DNA from: Caldimonas sp.
GTDB lineage: Bacteria; Pseudomonadota; Gammaproteobacteria; Burkholderiales; Burkholderiaceae_C
Direction: 5' to 3'
NCBI GenBank assembly: GCA_030150305.1
Contig: JASLGD010000166.1
Span: 1-16,352, forward strand
Length of the DNA stretch: 16,352 nucleotides
The translations under genes were made by a program, and so were the position numbers. Shown piece after piece: positions 1 to 7,105 of the stretch. Each line of letters starts with the position of its first letter. Position 1 is the stretch's first letter. The notes under the pieces are model-generated. The model had not been told where the DNA came from, made no database searches, and was given only the letters and a program-made list of their open reading frames with translations.

Positions 1-204
1 GACGCCGTTCATGTCGCAGCCGTCGAACCGGAGCTCGCCGCTGCGGCAGCGCAGCAGGCCGGCGATGGCGTTGATCAGCGTCGTCTTGCCGGCGCCGTTC
101 GGGCCGACGACCGAGAGCAGCTCGCCGGCCTTCAGCTTCAGCGAGACGCCCCAGAGCGCCGGCGCCGCGCCGTACCAGACCTCGAGGCCGTCGACGTCAA
201 GCAT
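1..204 (-). CDS. livF: Branched-chain amino acid-type ABC transporter ATP-binding protein LivF, N-terminal part (runs off window)
   Basis: This is the second ATPase of a Liv-type importer; it would energise uptake through LivH and LivM from the cytoplasmic face. Only the first 68 residues are inside the window. It begins at ATG 204-202, and the sequence opens with MLDVDGLEVWYGAAPAL, the usual LivF start. The Walker A loop GPNGAGKT is at residues 34-41. The Q-loop, signature and Walker B motifs lie beyond the edge. The start overlaps the end of the LivM-LivG fusion gene by 8 bases (ATGCTTGA), so translation is probably coupled. LivF is the expected partner of the LivG half, because these importers use two different ATPases. 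Assignment to LivF rather than another ATPase rests on the N-terminus and on the neighbouring genes. Confidence 0.93.
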   Translation of the reverse strand, partial: MLDVDGLEVWYGAAPALWGVSLKLKAGELLSVVGPNGAGKTTLINAIAGLLRCRSGELRFDGCDMNGV

Positions 205-1972
205 GGGCGCGCCCGAGATACGCGGTCATCACCTCGGGCCGCTGCATGACGTCGGCGGCGCGGCCTTCGGCGAGCAGCTCGCCGTGGTGGAAGACGACGA
301 CGCGGTCGGTGAGCGCCATCACCGCGCGCATGACGTGCTCGACGAAGACGATCGTCGCGCCCTGGTCGCGGATGCGGCGGATGAGCGCGACCGCGCTGTC
401 GATCTCGCTCGGCGTCAGCCCGCACAGCACCTCGTCGAGCAGCACCAGGCGCGGCCGCGACGCGAGGGCGCGCGCGAGCTCGAGGAACTTGCGCTGGTGC
501 AGGTTGAGCTCGTCGGGGAGCGCGTCGGCCTTGGCGGCGAGGCCGGTGAAGTCGAGCCACTCGCGCGCCGCGGCGCGCGCAGCGCGCGGCGTCGCGATGC
601 CGCCGCCGAACATCGCCGCGAGGGCGACGTTGTCGAGCACCGTCATGTGCGCGAACGGGCGCGGGATCTGGTACGTGCGCGCGATGCCGCCGGCGGCGAT
701 GCGGTGCGCCGGCGTGCCGACGAGGCCGCGCCCCTCGAACACGATCTCGCCGCTGCTGGCGGCGTAGTGTCCGCTGACGACGTTGATGAACGTCGACTTG
801 CCCGAGCCGTTGGGCCCGAGCAGGCCGAGGATCTCGCCGCGGTGGACGTCGACCGCGACGCCGGCGAGCGCGCGCACGCCCCGGAAGCGCTTGTGCAGTG
901 CGCTGACGCGCAGCAGCGGCTCGCGGGCGCCGGCATCGGCGGCACTGTCATCCCGAGCCGCAGGCGAAGGATCTCTGCGCACCGACGCGCCGGGATCCTT
1001 CGCTTCGCTCAGGGCGACGGCGTGCTCGCTCGACCGACGCCTCGGCAGCAGCCGCTGCAGTCGCGGCAGGATGCCATCCGGCATGAAGACGATCGCCGCG
1101 ATCAGGATCGCGCCGATCGCCGCCTTGCCGGCGACCGCGTGGTCGGCCGCGGTGAAGCTGTAGAGCAGGCCCGTGATCGCGACCGCGCCGACCGCCGGCC
1201 CGGCCCAGTGCCGCGTCCCGCCGAGGACGCTCATCAGCACGACCGTGAGCGGCACCGTGATCGTGAACACCTCGCCGACGGTGACGTACGACAGGAAGAG
1301 CGCGTGGATGCCGCCGGCGACGCCGGCGAGCGCGCACGAGATCGCGAGCGCGACGAGCTTGTAGCGGTACGTCGGCACGCCGATCACCTCGGCGGCGTCC
1401 TCGTCGTCGTGGATCGCGAGCAGCCCGGCGCCGAAGCGCGAGACGAAGATCGCGCGCGCGACGACGAGCGTCAGCGTCGCCGCGGCGAGCGCAAGCAGGT
1501 AGAACGTCGCCGACTGCGTCGGGCCGAGGTGCGGCACCGGCACCGAGGAAAGCGAGACGCCCTGGCCGCCGTCGATCGGCGTGTTGCCGACGATCGTGCC
1601 GACGACGAACGTGATCGCGAGCGTCAGCAGCGCGAACAGCTCGCCGCGCACGCTCCTGACGCGAAAGACGACCGCGCCGAGCGCGGTGCCGAGGAGCGCG
1701 GCGACGGCGGCGGCGACCGGCAGCGTCCACAGGAACGGCCACTCGAAGCGCGCGAGCAGCGTGCTCGTCGTGTAGAGCCCGGCGCCGAAGAACGCGCCGT
1801 GGCCGAACGAGAAGTAGCCGGTCGTCCCCGAGAGGATGTTCCACGACGTCGCGAGCACGATCCAGTGCAGCATCAGGTAGAAGAGCGCGTCGTAGAACGC
1901 CGGCAGGCCGGCGAGCGGCAGCAGCGCCAACGCGGCCGCGGCCGCGACGATCGCGAGCGTCGCCCTGCTCAC
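197..1972 (-). CDS. Fused ABC importer permease and ATPase, LivM-LivG (591 aa)
   Basis: One protein carries both the LivM permease (about residues 1-305) and the LivG ATPase (about 348-591) of a branched-chain-amino-acid-type importer. The permease half is strongly hydrophobic and has the cytoplasmic EAA-like loop DDEDAAEVIGV that docks onto the ATPases. The ATPase half shows Walker A GPNGSGKST at 386-394, a degenerate signature (LNLHQRKF in place of LSGGQ-like), Walker B LVLLDE and the switch histidine in VFVEHVM. The start is GTG 1972-1970, with GAGGG about 6 bases upstream. LivM-LivG fusions are known in proteobacteria; the odd part is the linker. Residues 319-342 are encoded by a palindromic DNA repeat and have no relation to either domain. 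The gene is preceded by a 76-base hairpin-rich gap after livH and overlaps livF. The substrate is probably not leucine, given the catabolic genes upstream. Confidence 0.93.
   Translation of the reverse strand: MSRATLAIVAAAAALALLPLAGLPAFYDALFYLMLHWIVLATSWNILSGTTGYFSFGHGAFFGAGLYTTSTLLARFEWPFLWTLPVAAAVAALLGTALGAVVFRVRSVRGELFALLTLAITFVVGTIVGNTPIDGGQGVSLSSVPVPHLGPTQSATFYLLALAAATLTLVVARAIFVSRFGAGLLAIHDDEDAAEVIGVPTYRYKLVALAISCALAGVAGGIHALFLSYVTVGEVFTITVPLTVVLMSVLGGTRHWAGPAVGAVAITGLLYSFTAADHAVAGKAAIGAILIAAIVFMPDGILPRLQRLLPRRRSSEHAVALSEAKDPGASVRRDPSPAARDDSAADAGAREPLLRVSALHKRFRGVRALAGVAVDVHRGEILGLLGPNGSGKSTFINVVSGHYAASSGEIVFEGRGLVGTPAHRIAAGGIARTYQIPRPFAHMTVLDNVALAAMFGGGIATPRAARAAAREWLDFTGLAAKADALPDELNLHQRKFLELARALASRPRLVLLDEVLCGLTPSEIDSAVALIRRIRDQGATIVFVEHVMRAVMALTDRVVVFHHGELLAEGRAADVMQRPEVMTAYLGRAHA
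947..1018. repeat. 72-base imperfect palindromic element inside the LivM-LivG reading frame
   Basis: The two ends are imperfect inverted copies of each other. The outer ends read GTCAT and GTCGC on opposite strands. The perfect inner core GCGAAGGATC (964-973) pairs with GATCCTTCGC (994-1003) around a 20-base loop. The length is a multiple of three, so the reading frame stays open; it encodes residues 319-342 of the fusion protein, including SEAKDP and RRDPSPAARDD. It falls exactly in the linker between permease and ATPase, where extra residues should be tolerated. Palindromes of this style (CCTGAGCGAAGCGAAGGATC) occur as dispersed repeats in many bacterial genomes, from general knowledge. I see no second full copy in this window. 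It is likely a small REP- or MITE-like insertion. Confidence 0.7.
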
Positions 1973-1983
1973 GTCTGCACCCT

Positions 1984-2049
1984 CGGCCTTCGGCCGGTCC
2001 CGCCGAGCGGGACGGAGCGCCCCCTTCGCAACCGCCGTGCGGGGGCGCT
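1984..2049 (-). promoter_or_regulatory. Three adjacent hairpins between livH and the livM-livG gene
   Basis: Almost the whole 76-base gap between these genes is made of inverted repeats. On the transcribed strand the first met has 9-base arms AGCGCCCCC / GGGGGCGCT (2041-2049 with 2016-2024, 16-base loop). The second has 7-base perfect arms GTCCCGC / GCGGGAC (1997-2003 with 2007-2013, 3-base loop). The third has 5-base arms CGGCC / GGCCG (1984-1988 with 1992-1996, 3-base loop). There is no T-run after them, so they do not look like a simple intrinsic terminator. They could stabilise or process the message, or reduce read-through. The third hairpin ends just upstream of the ribosome-binding site of the next gene. 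The structure is seen in the sequence; the role is inferred. Confidence 0.5.
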
Positions 2050-2915
2050 CATGCCGCCTTCCCCGGGCGAAGGATCAGCACGACGATGAGCAGCGTGAAC
2101 GAGACGATCGGTGCCCACGACGGCGCCGTCACCGCCATCGTCACCGCCTCGCTGACGCCGATCAGCACGCCGGCGACGAGCGGGCCGATCGCGCTGCCGA
2201 GCCCGCCGAGCATGACCGCGGCGAAGACGACGCCGATCCACGCGTACATCTGCGACGGCGCGAGCGTCGCCGTGAGCGCGATGCAGACGCCGGCGATCGA
2301 GACGAGCGCAGCGCAGGTGCCCGCGAGCAGCAGGCCGTTGCGCTTCTGGTCGACGCCGAACGCCGCGGCGATCGGCGCGTCCTCGGCGGCGGCGCGCAGC
2401 GCGCGGCCGAGGTCGGTGTAGCGCAAGACTGCCCAGATCGAGATCGCGAGCGACAACGCGAGGACGAGCGTGATCAGCTCGGGCACCGGCACGTAGAGCG
2501 CGCCGAGCCTGAACTTCTGGTTCGCGTACGACGACTCGAGCTTGCGAAAGTCGGCCGTCCAGATCGTCTGGATCAGCGCCTCGACGATCCCCATCAGGCC
2601 GAAGGTCAGGAGCAGCGAGTTGAACGTCGTCATCCGGAAGCGCGCCATCAGCCAGTGCAGCACCGCGCCGAGCACGAAGAACGCCGGCACGATGCCGACG
2701 AGCGTCAGCAGCGGGTCGATGCCGAGCGTCGCGAGCTGCAGGCAGACGTACGCGGCGAGGAACGCGAACGCGAAGTGGGCGAGGTTGATGATGCGCAAGA
2801 GGCCCCAGCTGAGGCTGAGGCCGAGCCCCATCAGTCCGTAGAGCGCGCCGACGAAGATGCCGGAGAGGATGCTTTGCGCGAGCAGCGTCGCGCTCGGGAG
2901 CGTGAACCCCGGCAT
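2049..2915 (-). CDS. livH: Branched-chain amino acid-type ABC transporter permease LivH
   Basis: This is an inner-membrane permease that forms the translocation channel together with the LivM part of the next gene. The 288-residue protein is mostly hydrophobic, with about eight possible membrane spans. It carries the family's N-terminal pattern LLSGIFVGALYGLMGLGLSL-like (here starting QSILSGIFVGALYGLMG), then LLRIINLAHFAF and the cytoplasmic EAA-type loop around RALRAAAEDAPIAAAFGV. The C-terminus ends LRPGKAA. The length is normal for LivH (about 290). The start is ATG 2915-2913; the ribosome-binding site is weak. It lies 31 bases after the binding-protein gene, in the usual K-H-M-G-F order. 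Recognition as LivH is firm; which solute passes is unknown, and the operon points to a catabolic substrate. Confidence 0.94.
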   Translation of the reverse strand: MPGFTLPSATLLAQSILSGIFVGALYGLMGLGLSLSWGLLRIINLAHFAFAFLAAYVCLQLATLGIDPLLTLVGIVPAFFVLGAVLHWLMARFRMTTFNSLLLTFGLMGIVEALIQTIWTADFRKLESSYANQKFRLGALYVPVPELITLVLALSLAISIWAVLRYTDLGRALRAAAEDAPIAAAFGVDQKRNGLLLAGTCAALVSIAGVCIALTATLAPSQMYAWIGVVFAAVMLGGLGSAIGPLVAGVLIGVSEAVTMAVTAPSWAPIVSFTLLIVVLILRPGKAA

Positions 2916-2946
2916 CTCGAGACCCTGGGCGCGCGCGCTCGGCGGC

Positions 2947-4152
2947 TCAGTTCGCCTGCAGCTTGGCGCCGCCGGAGGTCACCTCCTTCGGCCAGACCAC
3001 CACCCAGTGGCCGTTCTGCACCTGCTTGACGCGCATCAGGTCGTCGCCGAAATTGCCGGTGCCGTTGAAGCGGAGCTTGCCCTGGATGGTGTCGACGCGG
3101 TTCGCCTTCAGCCACGCGGCGATCGCCTTGTCGTCGAGGCTCTTGGTCGCGTTGACGCCGGCCTCGAGGATCTGCCATGCGGTGTACGACGCCGCCGCCT
3201 GCGTCTCGACCGACGGATCGGCGAGGCCTGCCTTGGTCGCGCGCTCGCGGTAGAGCTTGACGAACTCGGCCGCGCCCGGGTTCGACGTGAACGGCGGCTG
3301 GTCCTCGAAGATCGTCACCGAGAGCGCGTTCTTCGCTTCCGGCAGCGAGACGAGCGGGCCCGGCGCGGGATAGAGGTAGAAGTGCTGCGGCGGCTCGTAG
3401 TCGATCTTCTTCATCGCGTCGAGCAGCAGGTTGCCGTCGAGGCCGATCGCGCCGACCCAGACGAAGTCGGGCTTGGCGTCCTTGATGCGCGCCGCGATCG
3501 GGCCGAAGTCGCGGTTGCCGAAATCCCATTCGAGGAACAGCACCTCGCTCAGGCCGCGCTTCTTCATCACCTCGCGCGCACCCGCGGTCATGAACTGGAT
3601 CGACGGAAACTTGTTGGTGACGACGGCGACCGTCTTCGGCGGCTTCGGGCCGGCGGCGAGCGCGTCGAAGACGGTGTTGGGCACCGTCGTCGCCGGCTCG
3701 GAGCCGAGCGACCACGCCGGGAACTGCATGTCGTACTTGGCGAGCGACGGGATGCCCAGCGTGTGATGGACGAGCACCTTGTTGTAGCGCTGCGCGACGC
3801 CCATCGCCGACAGGATCGCGCCGGTCGCGTACGGACCCATCAGGAGGTCGACCTTGTCGGCGGTGATGAGCTGCTCGTAGAGCGTGCGCGCGAGGTCGGG
3901 CTTGCTCTGGTCGTCCTTGACGACCCACTCGACCGGCCGGCCGAGCAGGCCGCCGCGCTTGTTGAGCTGCTCGACGTAGATGTCGCCGACGATCCTGTGG
4001 ATCTGCGCCGTCGCTGCCAGCGGGCCGGTCAGCGCGAGCGTGCTGCCGATCCGGATCGGCTGCCCCGATGGCGCCTGCGCCATCGCTCCCGGCAGCGCGA
4101 GGGCGAGCGCTGCGGCGAGCGCGGCGCGGCGGGTGAAGTGCGTGGCGTTCAT
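2947..4152 (-). CDS. Periplasmic substrate-binding protein of a Liv-type ABC importer
   Basis: This protein would capture the solute in the periplasm and deliver it to LivH/LivM. It has 401 residues. The N-terminal signal has TRRAALAAALAL and a likely cleavage after AMA at residue 25; the paired arginines resemble a Tat signal, but the motif is incomplete, so Sec export is also possible. The mature part starts with PIRIGSTLALTGPLAATA, the hallmark of type I Liv-like (Peripla_BP_6) binding proteins, and continues with GLLGRPVEWVVKDDQSKPDLA and a two-lobed pattern. ATG 4152-4150 follows an AAAGGAGA ribosome-binding site (4161-4168), one of the best in the operon and fitting for a protein needed in excess. 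Proteins of this family that lie beside aromatic-degradation genes often bind aromatic acids rather than amino acids. The ligand cannot be told from the sequence. Confidence 0.93.
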   Translation of the reverse strand: MNATHFTRRAALAAALALALPGAMAQAPSGQPIRIGSTLALTGPLAATAQIHRIVGDIYVEQLNKRGGLLGRPVEWVVKDDQSKPDLARTLYEQLITADKVDLLMGPYATGAILSAMGVAQRYNKVLVHHTLGIPSLAKYDMQFPAWSLGSEPATTVPNTVFDALAAGPKPPKTVAVVTNKFPSIQFMTAGAREVMKKRGLSEVLFLEWDFGNRDFGPIAARIKDAKPDFVWVGAIGLDGNLLLDAMKKIDYEPPQHFYLYPAPGPLVSLPEAKNALSVTIFEDQPPFTSNPGAAEFVKLYRERATKAGLADPSVETQAAASYTAWQILEAGVNATKSLDDKAIAAWLKANRVDTIQGKLRFNGTGNFGDDLMRVKQVQNGHWVVVWPKEVTSGGAKLQAN

Positions 4153-4185
4153 GGTGGCGGTCTCCTTTGGTTGTCGTTGGCTCGC

Positions 4186-5340
4186 TCAGGTCGCGCGCGC
4201 AGCGCGTCGCGCCGCGAGCTCGCTGCGGATCTCGTCGTTGTGCTCGCCGAGCACCGGCGGCGGCCGCACCGCGAGCGCGCGCTCGCCGTCGAACGAGACC
4301 GGCGAGCGGACGGTGCGGAAGAGCCCCATCGTCGGGTGCATCGCCGACGTCTGCAACTGCAGGTGCAACGCCTGCGGGTCGACGAGCGCCTCGCTGGTGT
4401 CGTACATCGGCGCGTTCGGGACGTCGAGCGCCTGCAGCCGCGCGCACCATTCGTCGCGCGGCCGGGCGCGGAAGCGCTCGCCGAGCAGCTCGATCAGCGC
4501 CTCCTGGTTGGCGATCCGCGCCTCGCGCGTCGCGAAGCGCGGGTCGTCGAACAGCTGCGGCTGCTCGATCGCCTTCGCGAGCCCCTCCCAGAATTTCGGC
4601 GGCGACGACATGTGCAGCGCGATCCACTTGCCGTCGCCGCATTCGAGCACGTACGACTGCGAGACGCGCGGCCGGCTGTACGGCCCCATGACCTCGCCTT
4701 CCTGCAGGAAGTGCGTGAACGCGTCGAGGTTGAAGTGCGCCATCGCCTCGAGCATCGAGACCTCGACCGTGCGCCCCTGGCCCGTGCGGCCGCGCTCGAC
4801 GAGCGCGCCGAGGACGCCGTACGCCGCGTAGAAGCCGGTCAGCGCGTCGGCGATCGCCGGCCCGACGACGCGCGGGTTCTCGGGATTGACGAGCAGCTTC
4901 AGGAATCCGCTCGCCGCCTGCGCGACGGTGTCGTACGCCGGCCGCCCGGCCGCCGGGCCGGTCGCGCCGAAGCCGCTGATCGAGCAGTAGACGAGGCGAG
5001 GGTTGAGCGCGCGCAAGCGCGCCGCGCCGACGCCGAGCTTGTCGGCGACGCCGGGGCGAAAGTTCTGGATGTAGACGTCGGCGCCGGCGACGAGCTCGTC
5101 GAGCACGGCGCGATCGGCGGCGTCCTTGGTGTCGAGCGTGACGCTGCGCTTGTTGCGGTTGTAGGTCTGGTAGTGCGGGCTGTAGAGGCCGCCCTGGAAG
5201 GCGCGGAACGGATCGCCGCTGCCGGGCTGCTCGACCTTGACGACGTCGGCGCCGAGATCGCCGAGCAGCATGCCGCACGCCGGGCCGGTGATGAACGTGC
5301 CCTGCTCGATGACGCGAACGCCGGTCAGCACCGGCGTCAC
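4186..5340 (-). CDS. CaiB/BaiF family (class III) CoA transferase
   Basis: Members of this family move coenzyme A from one acyl-CoA to a carboxylic acid through an aspartyl intermediate. The 384-residue protein has the family start (VIEQGTFITGPACGMLLGDLGADVVKVEQPGSGDPFR), then NRNKRSVTLD, YIQNFRPGVADKLG and YCSISGFGATGPAAGRPAYD. The likely catalytic aspartate is D165 in PAIADALTG, matching Asp169 of formyl-CoA transferase. The start is GTG 5340-5338, preceded by GAAGGG; the length is normal. It lies 28 bases after the citryl-CoA-lyase-like gene and 33 bases before the binding-protein gene. The pairing with a lyase suggests it makes the CoA thioester that the lyase then splits. The acid it activates is unknown; succinyl-CoA or acetyl-CoA as donor would be the usual guess. 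Confidence 0.92.
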   Translation of the reverse strand: MTPVLTGVRVIEQGTFITGPACGMLLGDLGADVVKVEQPGSGDPFRAFQGGLYSPHYQTYNRNKRSVTLDTKDAADRAVLDELVAGADVYIQNFRPGVADKLGVGAARLRALNPRLVYCSISGFGATGPAAGRPAYDTVAQAASGFLKLLVNPENPRVVGPAIADALTGFYAAYGVLGALVERGRTGQGRTVEVSMLEAMAHFNLDAFTHFLQEGEVMGPYSRPRVSQSYVLECGDGKWIALHMSSPPKFWEGLAKAIEQPQLFDDPRFATREARIANQEALIELLGERFRARPRDEWCARLQALDVPNAPMYDTSEALVDPQALHLQLQTSAMHPTMGLFRTVRSPVSFDGERALAVRPPPVLGEHNDEIRSELAARRAARAT

Positions 5341-5368
5341 GCGCGGCCCTTCGCGTTCGTGTTCGCGT

Positions 5369-6175
5369 TCACGTCGCGGCGCCGAAGCCCGGCGGGACGC
5401 TGCCGTCGTACTGCACCTCGCGCGTCGCCTGGTACGAGAGCGCGAAGCCGATCGGCTGGCCGATCTCCTCGTACAGGTGCGCGATCAGCCCGGCGGTGCG
5501 GGCGAGGATCGGAACGCCCTTCAGCGCCTCGACCGGAAAGCCGGCGCCGAGCAGCACCGCCGGGATCGCTCCCGAGACGTTGAGCTTGAGCGGCTTGCCG
5601 AGCACCTCAGGAACCATCTTCTCGCTCGCCTCGGCGATCGCGACGAAGCGCTGGTCGGTGCCGGCCGCGCCCGCCACCGCGAACAGCGCGCCGACGCGCT
5701 CGTCGCGCTCCTTGTGGAGCGGATGGCCCACTCCCGGAATCGCCTTGCCGGCCGCGCGCCACGCCTGCATCACCGCGAGCGCCGCCTGCTCCGGGTTCTC
5801 GCCGGCAGCGACGCGCGCGTCGATCTCGCTGTACATGCGACCGGCAGTCTCCGACGAGCCGAGGACGACCGAGCCGCAGCCGAGGATGCCGGCGGCGACC
5901 GCGCCCTGCATCGCATCGGGCGCGGCGGCGAACGTCATCCGCGCCGCCTGCACGCTCGGCACGAGGCCGTGCTCGGCGATCGCGACCAGCGTCGCGTTCA
6001 GCACCGCGGCTTCGCCGGCGCTCGGCATGCGGCCGACGAGCAGCAGGAAGAAGTGCTCGGTGAACGAGACCTTGCCGATCAGGTCCTTCGAGAGGTCGCG
6101 GCCGCGGACGACGATCGTGTGCGCATCCGACGTGCAGATGGCGGTGCGCGGGACCGTCGCCTTGCCGATCTTCAC
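5369..6175 (-). CDS. Citrate synthase-fold protein, citryl-CoA lyase-like (268 aa)
   Basis: The protein belongs to the citrate synthase superfamily but is far shorter than true citrate synthase (about 430 residues); it corresponds to the single lyase domain seen in citryl-CoA lyases and at the end of ATP-citrate lyase. The motif PGVGHPLHKERDER (147-160) carries His151, equivalent to His320 of pig citrate synthase, and AEHGLVPS carries His69. The loop that holds His274 in citrate synthase reads GCGSVVLGSSE here, without histidine, which is usual in lyases. The position of the catalytic aspartate (NVDG in citryl-CoA lyases) reads NVSG, with Ser201. Start GTG 6175-6173 is 4 bases after the dioxygenase gene, so the two are tightly linked. 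It is probably a carbon-carbon lyase acting on a 3-hydroxyacyl-CoA with a citrate-like shape; substrate unknown, and citrate itself is doubtful. Confidence 0.85.
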   Translation of the reverse strand: MKIGKATVPRTAICTSDAHTIVVRGRDLSKDLIGKVSFTEHFFLLLVGRMPSAGEAAVLNATLVAIAEHGLVPSVQAARMTFAAAPDAMQGAVAAGILGCGSVVLGSSETAGRMYSEIDARVAAGENPEQAALAVMQAWRAAGKAIPGVGHPLHKERDERVGALFAVAGAAGTDQRFVAIAEASEKMVPEVLGKPLKLNVSGAIPAVLLGAGFPVEALKGVPILARTAGLIAHLYEEIGQPIGFALSYQATREVQYDGSVPPGFGAAT

Positions 6176-6179
6176 GGCG

Positions 6180-7079
6180 TCAGGCGGGCGTGGTCTCGCG
6201 CACCGGCGCGAGGCGGAAGTCGTACGTCGCCGAGTGGTACGGCACCTTCATCTCGCGGCCGTCGACCGCCTTGCCGGGCGCGTGCTTCTCGAACTCGACG
6301 ACGAGGCTGTCGCGCTTGCCGAACACCGCGTCCTCGTCGAGGTACGGGCCGTTGGCGACGAAGATGTGCGTCGTCACCGGGACGTGGCCCTCGGCAGAGA
6401 CCATCATGTGGATGTGCCCCGGACGATTGATGCCGCGGTCGGTGGCGCGCATCATGACGCCGACCGGCCCGTCGTCCGGGATCGGGTAGTAGCTCGGCCG
6501 GATCGACCAGAACCAGTAGCGGCCCTGGGCGTCGGTGCGCAAGCGCCCGCGCGCGCGCATCCGCGGCTCGCTCGACAGCTGCACGTCGTACTTGCCGTCG
6601 CCGTCGCCCGACCAGACGTCGAGCAGCGCGCCTGCGAGCGGCTGGCCGTCGAGGTCGGTGATCCGGCCCATGTAGAGCGTCGGCTCGCCGGGGACGCCTT
6701 CGCCGATGTCGCCGCCGAGCGGGACGTCGGGCGCGCCGGGCCAGTAGAACGGCCCTTCGACCGTCGCCTCGGTGGCCTCGGTCGCGCCCTTCGCATTGCC
6801 GCTCGCGCGCGCCTGCGCCAGCGAGACGACCATCATCGACAGCCCGAGCACGTCCGAGAGCAGGATGAACTCGGGCCGTCGCTCGGTCGAGATCTGCCCC
6901 GTCTCGGTGAGGAAGCGCATCCCCGCGAGCCACTCGTCGGGAGTGAGGTCGACCTCGCGCGCGAACGCGTGCAGGTGCTTCACGAGGGTCGTCATGATCT
7001 CGCGCAGGCGCGGGTCGCGCGCCTTCGCGAAGGCGGCGACGACCTCGGCGGTGAGCTTCTCCTGGTTGTACTCAGACAT
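6180..7079 (-). CDS. Intradiol ring-cleavage dioxygenase, catechol/hydroxyquinol 1,2-dioxygenase type
   Basis: This enzyme would insert O2 between the two hydroxyls of a catechol-like ring using Fe(III), giving a muconate-type acid. The 299-residue protein has the alpha-helical N-terminal dioxygenase domain (about 1-105) followed by the beta-sandwich catalytic domain starting near TVEGPFYWPGAP. All four iron ligands are present: Tyr164 in DGKYD, Tyr198 in PSYYPIP, and His222 and His224 in RPGHIHMMV. The second-shell pattern RTDAQGRYWFWSI precedes the second tyrosine. The N-terminal domain favours the catechol or hydroxyquinol subgroup over protocatechuate 3,4-dioxygenase. Start ATG 7079-7077 is chosen because it follows GGGGA, and because the longer open frame upstream is antiphase to the real amidohydrolase gene. 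The absence of muconate cycloisomerase nearby argues for a product other than cis,cis-muconate, for example from a hydroxylated or carboxylated catechol. Confidence 0.93.
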   Translation of the reverse strand: MSEYNQEKLTAEVVAAFAKARDPRLREIMTTLVKHLHAFAREVDLTPDEWLAGMRFLTETGQISTERRPEFILLSDVLGLSMMVVSLAQARASGNAKGATEATEATVEGPFYWPGAPDVPLGGDIGEGVPGEPTLYMGRITDLDGQPLAGALLDVWSGDGDGKYDVQLSSEPRMRARGRLRTDAQGRYWFWSIRPSYYPIPDDGPVGVMMRATDRGINRPGHIHMMVSAEGHVPVTTHIFVANGPYLDEDAVFGKRDSLVVEFEKHAPGKAVDGREMKVPYHSATYDFRLAPVRETTPA

Positions 7080-7105
7080 GGCGATCCCCGTCCCCGGCGC
7101 GTCTG

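Noticed and set aside
2067..2076. Second occurrence of the GCGAAGGATC core of the palindromic repeat
   Set aside because: It stands alone without the inverted partner and encodes the ordinary LivH C-terminus (LILRPGKAA), so it is probably chance.
11..2089. Very long open frame on the plus strand opposite the LivF/LivM-LivG genes (similar ones at 2857-5583, 5496-7142 and 7181-9028)
   Set aside because: The translations are Arg/Asp/Ala-rich with no family motif, and they lie antisense to genes with clear domains. High GC content makes stop codons rare in these frames, so they are shadows.
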